This document shows, piece by piece, positions 22,709 through 64,000 of a stretch of 64,000 nt of DNA. Within the stretch, counting starts at the first letter, position 1; each line of letters begins with the position of its first letter. The notes below the pieces were generated by a model that searched no databases, was not told where the DNA came from, and was given only the letters and a program-made list of their open reading frames with translations. Source of the DNA: Heliocidaris tuberculata (lineage: Eukaryota; Echinodermata; Echinoidea; Camarodonta; Echinometridae); contig CM046852.1 of assembly GCA_025618425.1 (NCBI GenBank), forward strand, positions 6,655,566 to 6,719,565, given 5' to 3'. The translations under genes and the position numbers were made by a program.

Positions 22709-23133
22709 TAAAGATAAAGTTGAGTTCTGGTCATGTGATCACATTGTGAAAGAAACTGTCTGGAAGCAATTTGGAAAGGCTGATTGTGTAGTACATAAGA
22801 ATTGGTGAATACTGTGAGATTTTGGAAATATCAAAAGAAATCAACTCAATTTGCTGCAAGTCACGTGCACTGTACATTGAAATGTGTACATGGGACTACT
22901 AGTACACACACGTTGCAGGAAGTTTGGTCCAAACTTTTCAGCTACACATGTATTTCTTGTCATATTTTGAATATGAAGGCCGTTGAAGAGCAATCCTTTC
23001 ACTGGGACATTTCTACTATGATATACATGTATATGATATACTTGTATACATGTATTCTTCCTAACTGACACAAAAAGAATGAGAAAGCTCACAAATTATT
23101 TTTAAACTTTACCAGAATTCAAACTTCTCTTTA
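22709..23133 (+). mobile_element. MITE family A
   Basis: Full-length copy, TAAAGATAAAGTTGAGTTCT to ACTTCTCTTTAA, with small insertions rich in ATACATGT. The left flank is GTAAAGA rather than TTAAAGA. This argues for a TA rather than a TTAA target. Confidence 0.75.
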
Positions 23134-23875
23134 AGGAATTATCTCTAACAAAATTATATTTGATTTCTTTAATTTTACAAAGCCTACACTTATGAAATGC
23201 CGCTGCTTCTTAGTACACAAAATGCATAAACAATATGTATTTCAATTGACAGACACATATATCAAAGCTAATGAAGCCATCTAGACAGTACTAACACATT
23301 TGAAAAATTGGCACTTTTTATGTTATATTATTTAACAAGGTCTATGTGAGATGAATTATGTGTATCATCAATACATATAATTATATCTAATGAAACAACA
23401 TAAAACCATGTAAAAAAAAAAAATTTTTAAATTGAAACCTAGGCTACTGTCTGAGAATACTCACAGTACAAGGCAGAAAATAATTCACATATACATTTAC
23501 ACAGAACAATAAACAGACAATGGCAAAATATAACAAGCAGTTCGTGTGCAATCGTTAATGTAAGTTTCAGCTTATAGTACATTTGTTCAAAGCATTATAT
23601 TGTATATCACAGTATTGCAGTTTACATGAAGTCTAGTGTAGAAGGCAGCCTATAATTCAGCAATATCATACATTTAAGCCCACCGCGCACTATACAATCG
23701 GTCTCTGATCCGATTTCAGATGAAAATGCAATAGCATTTGATATAAAAATTTAAACATGTACAATATTTTTTATTCAGGTGGTGAATAGTCATATACATG
23801 TAGATAGTGAAATCAAAATTAAAGCCTATAGCTAGCCTTCTAGTGAGAGGAAAGACCTAATCAGCTTCGTATCAT

Positions 23876-24560
23876 AATAATAATAATAATAATAATAAGA
23901 ACAGTTTCTTATATAGCGCATAATACCTACAAAAAAGTCTCTATGCGCTTAACATAGTGTAGTATAACATTAATAAGTAATCTAACAAAACAAAAATTTT
24001 ATATATAGCATACACTCATAGCAAAGTAATTATTGAAATATAAATCTTAGTAAAAATAGAATTTATAAAACTTAAAGAAGGATAAAGCATATAACAAAAC
24101 TGGGATCACTGAATTTAATTTAAGTCTGTAAAACATCTCTACGATAAGGGAAATAATATGTACAATATTTAAATAAACTATGTTATTACAAAATTATAAT
24201 TATAAAGTTAACATAATTAAGGTGAGTGGAACAGGTGCGTTTTCAAGAGACTCTTGAAAGAGAGCACAGTAGAAGCGTCCCGAATGTACTGTGGCAGACT
24301 GTTCCAGAGGGTTGGAGCTATCACGCTGAAGCAGCGATGTCCATAATATTGTGTATTGGACCGGGGAACTTGAAGAAGATAATGATGTTGGAGCAGTCCT
24401 ACTATTGTCTACAACTGGAAGCTGATTTGACCCTTATTCTGGGTAGAAGGCTGAAAACGCACCAACTTCCTAAGTTTGGTTTTCATATTATTGTTCAGAA
24501 CCTGACTGCGATTTATTTTCAAAATCAGATCGCAGTCGACCGCATAGTGTGTAGTGGTCT
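23876..24560. repeat. (AAT)n-anchored interspersed repeat, SINE-like
   Basis: An AATAAT run leads into TTTCTTATATAGCGCATAAT and TCTCTATGCGCTTAAC. Downstream is ACTGTTCCAGAGGGTTGGAG. The same order recurs at 50425-50705 and in fragments elsewhere. The 112-codon frame inside is repeat sequence. Confidence 0.65.
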
Positions 24561-24800
24561 TTAGTGTGAAAACTAAGATACTACAAACTTAAAGAATACA
24601 TAACAAACAGGAAATGATGATTATTTCTTTACAAAATACTGTACATATACTATACATCATAATATGTTTTGTACTAATCACATGAAATACACGTACTGAA
24701 AAACTCTAAGGCTTAGAATAACAATTTGCAATTTTCTTTTCAATTCCTCTTAAATGTCTTTTATAAAAATTTCTTTAAAATATAGAATCTACCACTTTCA

Positions 24801-25140
24801 TTATTTTTTTCCCTTCTAACTACATCCAATAAAATCCTTTAATATATCTGGCATACAAGCTGTAAGCCATGATTTGTATGAATACTACACTGTACACATG
24901 TATTTTCGTTGATATGAATATGAATATGAAAAGCAGTTTTAACCTTAACTCACACCTTAAGGCTCATTCATTATTTTTTTCCCTTCTAACTACATCCAAT
25001 AAAATCCTTTAATATATCTGGCATACAAGCTGTAAGCCATGATTTGTATGAATACTACACTGTACACATGTATTTTCGTTGATATGAATATGAATATGAA
25101 AAGCAGTTTTAACCTTAACTCACACCTTAAGGCTCATTCA
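24801..25140. repeat. Perfect 170-bp tandem duplication
   Basis: 24801-24970 and 24971-25140 read identically base for base, both from TTATTTTTTTCCCTTCTAAC to AAGGCTCATTCA. No difference was found, so it is either very recent or an assembly artefact. Confidence 0.93.
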
Positions 25141-25295
25141 AATACGCCTTGGTAAAGTGCCTGAAAAAAAAAAAGGGGGGGGGGGAATTTATTACAGCGT
25201 ACTGTGCTCCACATTGCTCATAACACATAGGTAAGTGAGTAGGACCTTTGTTGAATCATGCATCATCACTTGCCATTCATTCAATACACAAAAAA

Positions 25296-25337
25296 TCATC
25301 GTTTCCCACGCAGGTTCGAACCCTGCTCGCAGCGCCA
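25296..25337. other. tRNA-Ser-like 3' half / possible LTR primer-binding site
   Basis: GCAGGTTCGAACCCTGC forms a perfect T-arm, followed by TCGCAGCG and CCA, as at the 3' end of eukaryotic tRNA-Ser. The 5' acceptor strand (GCTGCGA), D-arm and anticodon arm are absent, so it is not a tRNA gene. An encoded CCA suggests reverse transcription. On the minus strand TGGCGCTGCGAGCAGGG would be a classic primer-binding site next to an LTR. Confidence 0.6.
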
Positions 25338-25394
25338 AATATAAGGGTCGAAATGTGATTAACAAGAACCAACAAGATTTTTAATTTACATCAA

Positions 25395-25499
25395 TCAATA
25401 CTTGCCAAACTTGGCCTTTATCAACTCATATTCAATCTCGCGCTGCCGTCTACAATCCAGCTCGCCAAAGTCCGACCTTTCCAAAACATCGTCCTCCAT
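25395..25499 (-). CDS. Unidentified 34-codon reading frame
   Basis: The frame starts at GGCATGG (a favourable start context), reads MEDDVLERSDFGELDCRRQR, continues EIEYELIKAKFGKY and ends in TGA. The composition (rich in Glu, Asp, Arg, Lys; CG-containing codons) differs sharply from the AT-rich surroundings. An AG lies just upstream (TTTTAAG|ATTGG), so it could instead be a last exon. On the same strand it precedes the tRNA-Ser-like sequence by about 60 bases, so it may belong to an LTR element. I do not recognise the family. Confidence 0.35.
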   Translation of the reverse strand: MEDDVLERSDFGELDCRRQREIEYELIKAKFGKY

Positions 25500-25872
25500 G
25501 CCAATCTTAAAACAGTACGTACATACATGTACATGTCACATGTATACAAGTCATGTACAACTTTAACGAACATTAAAGTGACAACTGATTTCTGTGCAAA
25601 GCTTTACCCTTACAGGTTTACCATGACATATGTGAACAAGCCTTTACCCTCTCACACTACAGCCAACTGAACGATAAGTTGATTGCAGATTGAATATCAA
25701 TGAACCCTCCAAGGCACTCCTGGAGTATGAATTCACCACACTGTCTCATTCTAGTGCTGTAGCCCGAAACCCAAAATTGTGGTCTGGTCTGGCTCATTAA
25801 CTGAAAAAAAAAAATCCTAAAGAAACACAGTTAAATCTATCATTAAACTTTTGACACCAATAAAAATGTCTT

Positions 25873-26225
25873 CATGAAATAGAGTGGTGAGAAAAGAGGC
25901 ATCTAGAACGCAAACAGCAAAATTGTTGGTGAATTAAAAGTTAATATCTGACATGCGCTAAGACAATCTTGGTAATATTAAGCCTATTTACGGTAGTAGA
26001 AGTATTTTTTCACTCTGTGTGGATCATTGATATGTTTCTACCTTTTTATGATGCAATAAAATTATGATTTTCAGCAATATGGTATCAGGTACTAGTATTC
26101 TGTCTTCGTACAGATCGTTGTGATAGACTGCATAGCCCTTTGACAATTACCGGAAGAAGAATATGCATTTTGCGTTCCAGACGCGTGTTTTCATGCCACT
26201 ACGTTTTGCTATCAAAGCTACCTAA
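25873..26225. mobile_element. TIR element family D, partial left end
   Basis: It shares the AGAACGCAAA, TTTTCAGCAATATG and GCGTTCCAGACGCG blocks and the right terminus TATCAAAGCTACCT with the copy at 7479. The GGTAGCTTAGC left tip is missing. Confidence 0.6.
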
Positions 26226-27221
26226 CACATATTACAATACATTCTTGACATACATGTTATACACACTAATGTATTAGGAAAAAAATCACTTTTTTGAGTG
26301 ATAGAAGATGACAAAAAGTGAGCTTTTCACAACTCTTTTCTAGTTTCTACAGGACCTCTGTTACCGAGTTGACCCGATTTGAGTTTTAGTCTGGTTCATG
26401 TCTAGCTCGGCCTTCAGTCTGGTGAGTTTGAGGCCTTATCTGATTCTGAGGTACAACACTATCTCGTTCATGTCTGTTTTTCATTACTGTGATATCTGAT
26501 GTTATTCCGTTTCATCTACATGTACATGTAGATTGATATCTATTTCAAAAACACCCATTCAAACGGCTCAATCCTCCTATTAACACATTTTCAAGTTTCC
26601 TAAATAAATCTGCAGAATGAAAAATTTACTCTAATTTTCTTCTTCCGACATAATTGTCATTAAAAGACCTTATCAACTATGGCACTAAGTAAGGTAACAC
26701 TTTGGTAACAAAGGGTTAAGAGGGCAGTATCTTTTCATTTCGTACTGTTAAAGCAATTCTACATCATTCAGTGCTCATTGCAATACAGCAAAAAAATATA
26801 TACATGTATATTCATAAATGGAAGAGAGCTGTGTAGCATTTACAAAAACAAATTAAAAAATTAAAGAAGTAAAATCAGCTATTTTTCATAGCATTAGAAA
26901 ACAATTTCAAATTCACAAAGACATCAAATGGCAACCGAATAATCTAAATTTACCCTTTTTTTTTTGTAAAAAGACAACTTCTAAATCTCACATTCAATAT
27001 GATCACAATCGTAACGAATATGAGTTGGTATACGTGAAAATTCTGACAGTGTCTTAAAGCTGTAATATGCATAAAATGCAAGTGACAATGATACAAGCAA
27101 GTTGGCATAAGAGTTTACTGTTAATTTGAATCCTCAAGATTTTGCATCATTTGCGGAACAGATATATAGGTAATGTAGTCATAGGATTTCAGGTAATAAT
27201 GTTCTCTGGACTACTGAAGAT
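26226..27221 (-). other. Probable senataxin-like 3' UTR and flank
   Basis: AT-rich, with no gene-like frame. I saw no clear AATAAA on the minus strand in the first several hundred bases after the stop, so the transcript end is unknown. Confidence 0.4.

Positions 27222-64000
<36,779 letters not shown>

Noticed and set aside
24226..24564. 112-codon plus-strand frame
   Set aside because: It lies inside an (AAT)n-anchored interspersed repeat and has no domain-like pattern.
25296..25337. A complete tRNA-Ser gene
   Set aside because: Only the T-arm, acceptor 3' strand and CCA are present; no D-arm, anticodon arm or matching acceptor 5' strand lies upstream.

Overview
The window is eukaryotic genomic DNA: AT-rich, intron-rich and crowded with short non-autonomous transposons, ACATGT-rich stretches and homopolymer runs. 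Both genes are metazoan, and the repeat style suggests a marine invertebrate deuterostome, most likely an echinoderm. That taxonomic call is inference; nothing here proves the species.

Two protein genes are supported, placed tail to tail. (1) Positions 663-16092, plus strand: the 3' part of a cortactin gene in 11 exons (485 codons in one continuous frame). It encodes F-actin-binding cortactin repeats, a charged helical segment, a Pro/Glu- and Tyr-rich linker and a C-terminal SH3 domain. The 5' exons (N-terminal acidic region and first repeats) lie before the window. (2) Positions 64000 down to 27222, minus strand: most of a senataxin-like (Sen1/UPF1-type SF1B) helicase gene. It has 19 exons that join in frame to about 2296 residues: a long disordered acidic/Ser-rich region with one 2.85-kb exon, a helicase core spread over many small exons, and a 558-residue basic, disordered tail. 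The 5' end lies beyond the window. Walker A and motif VI are normal, but motifs Ia, II, III and V depart from the family consensus at key residues.

Layout: 1-662 intron and repeats; 663-16092 cortactin; 16093-27221 intergenic or 3' UTR sequence with several terminal-inverted-repeat (TIR) elements, a perfect 170-bp tandem duplication and a possible LTR/tRNA-Ser fragment with a 34-codon reading frame; 27222-64000 senataxin-like gene. Introns hold at least ten families of short TIR elements (several nested), a retroposed insert with an exact 20-bp target-site duplication, minisatellites and TTTGACCT-rich repeat arrays.

The main points for a second look are the degenerate helicase motifs, a dead duplicate of a cortactin exon, a tandem array of duplicated splice-acceptor/exon fragments in the helicase gene, clustered SUMO-interaction-like motifs, and the short frame beside the tRNA-Ser-like sequence. 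No intact transposase, reverse transcriptase, complete tRNA or rRNA gene was seen.
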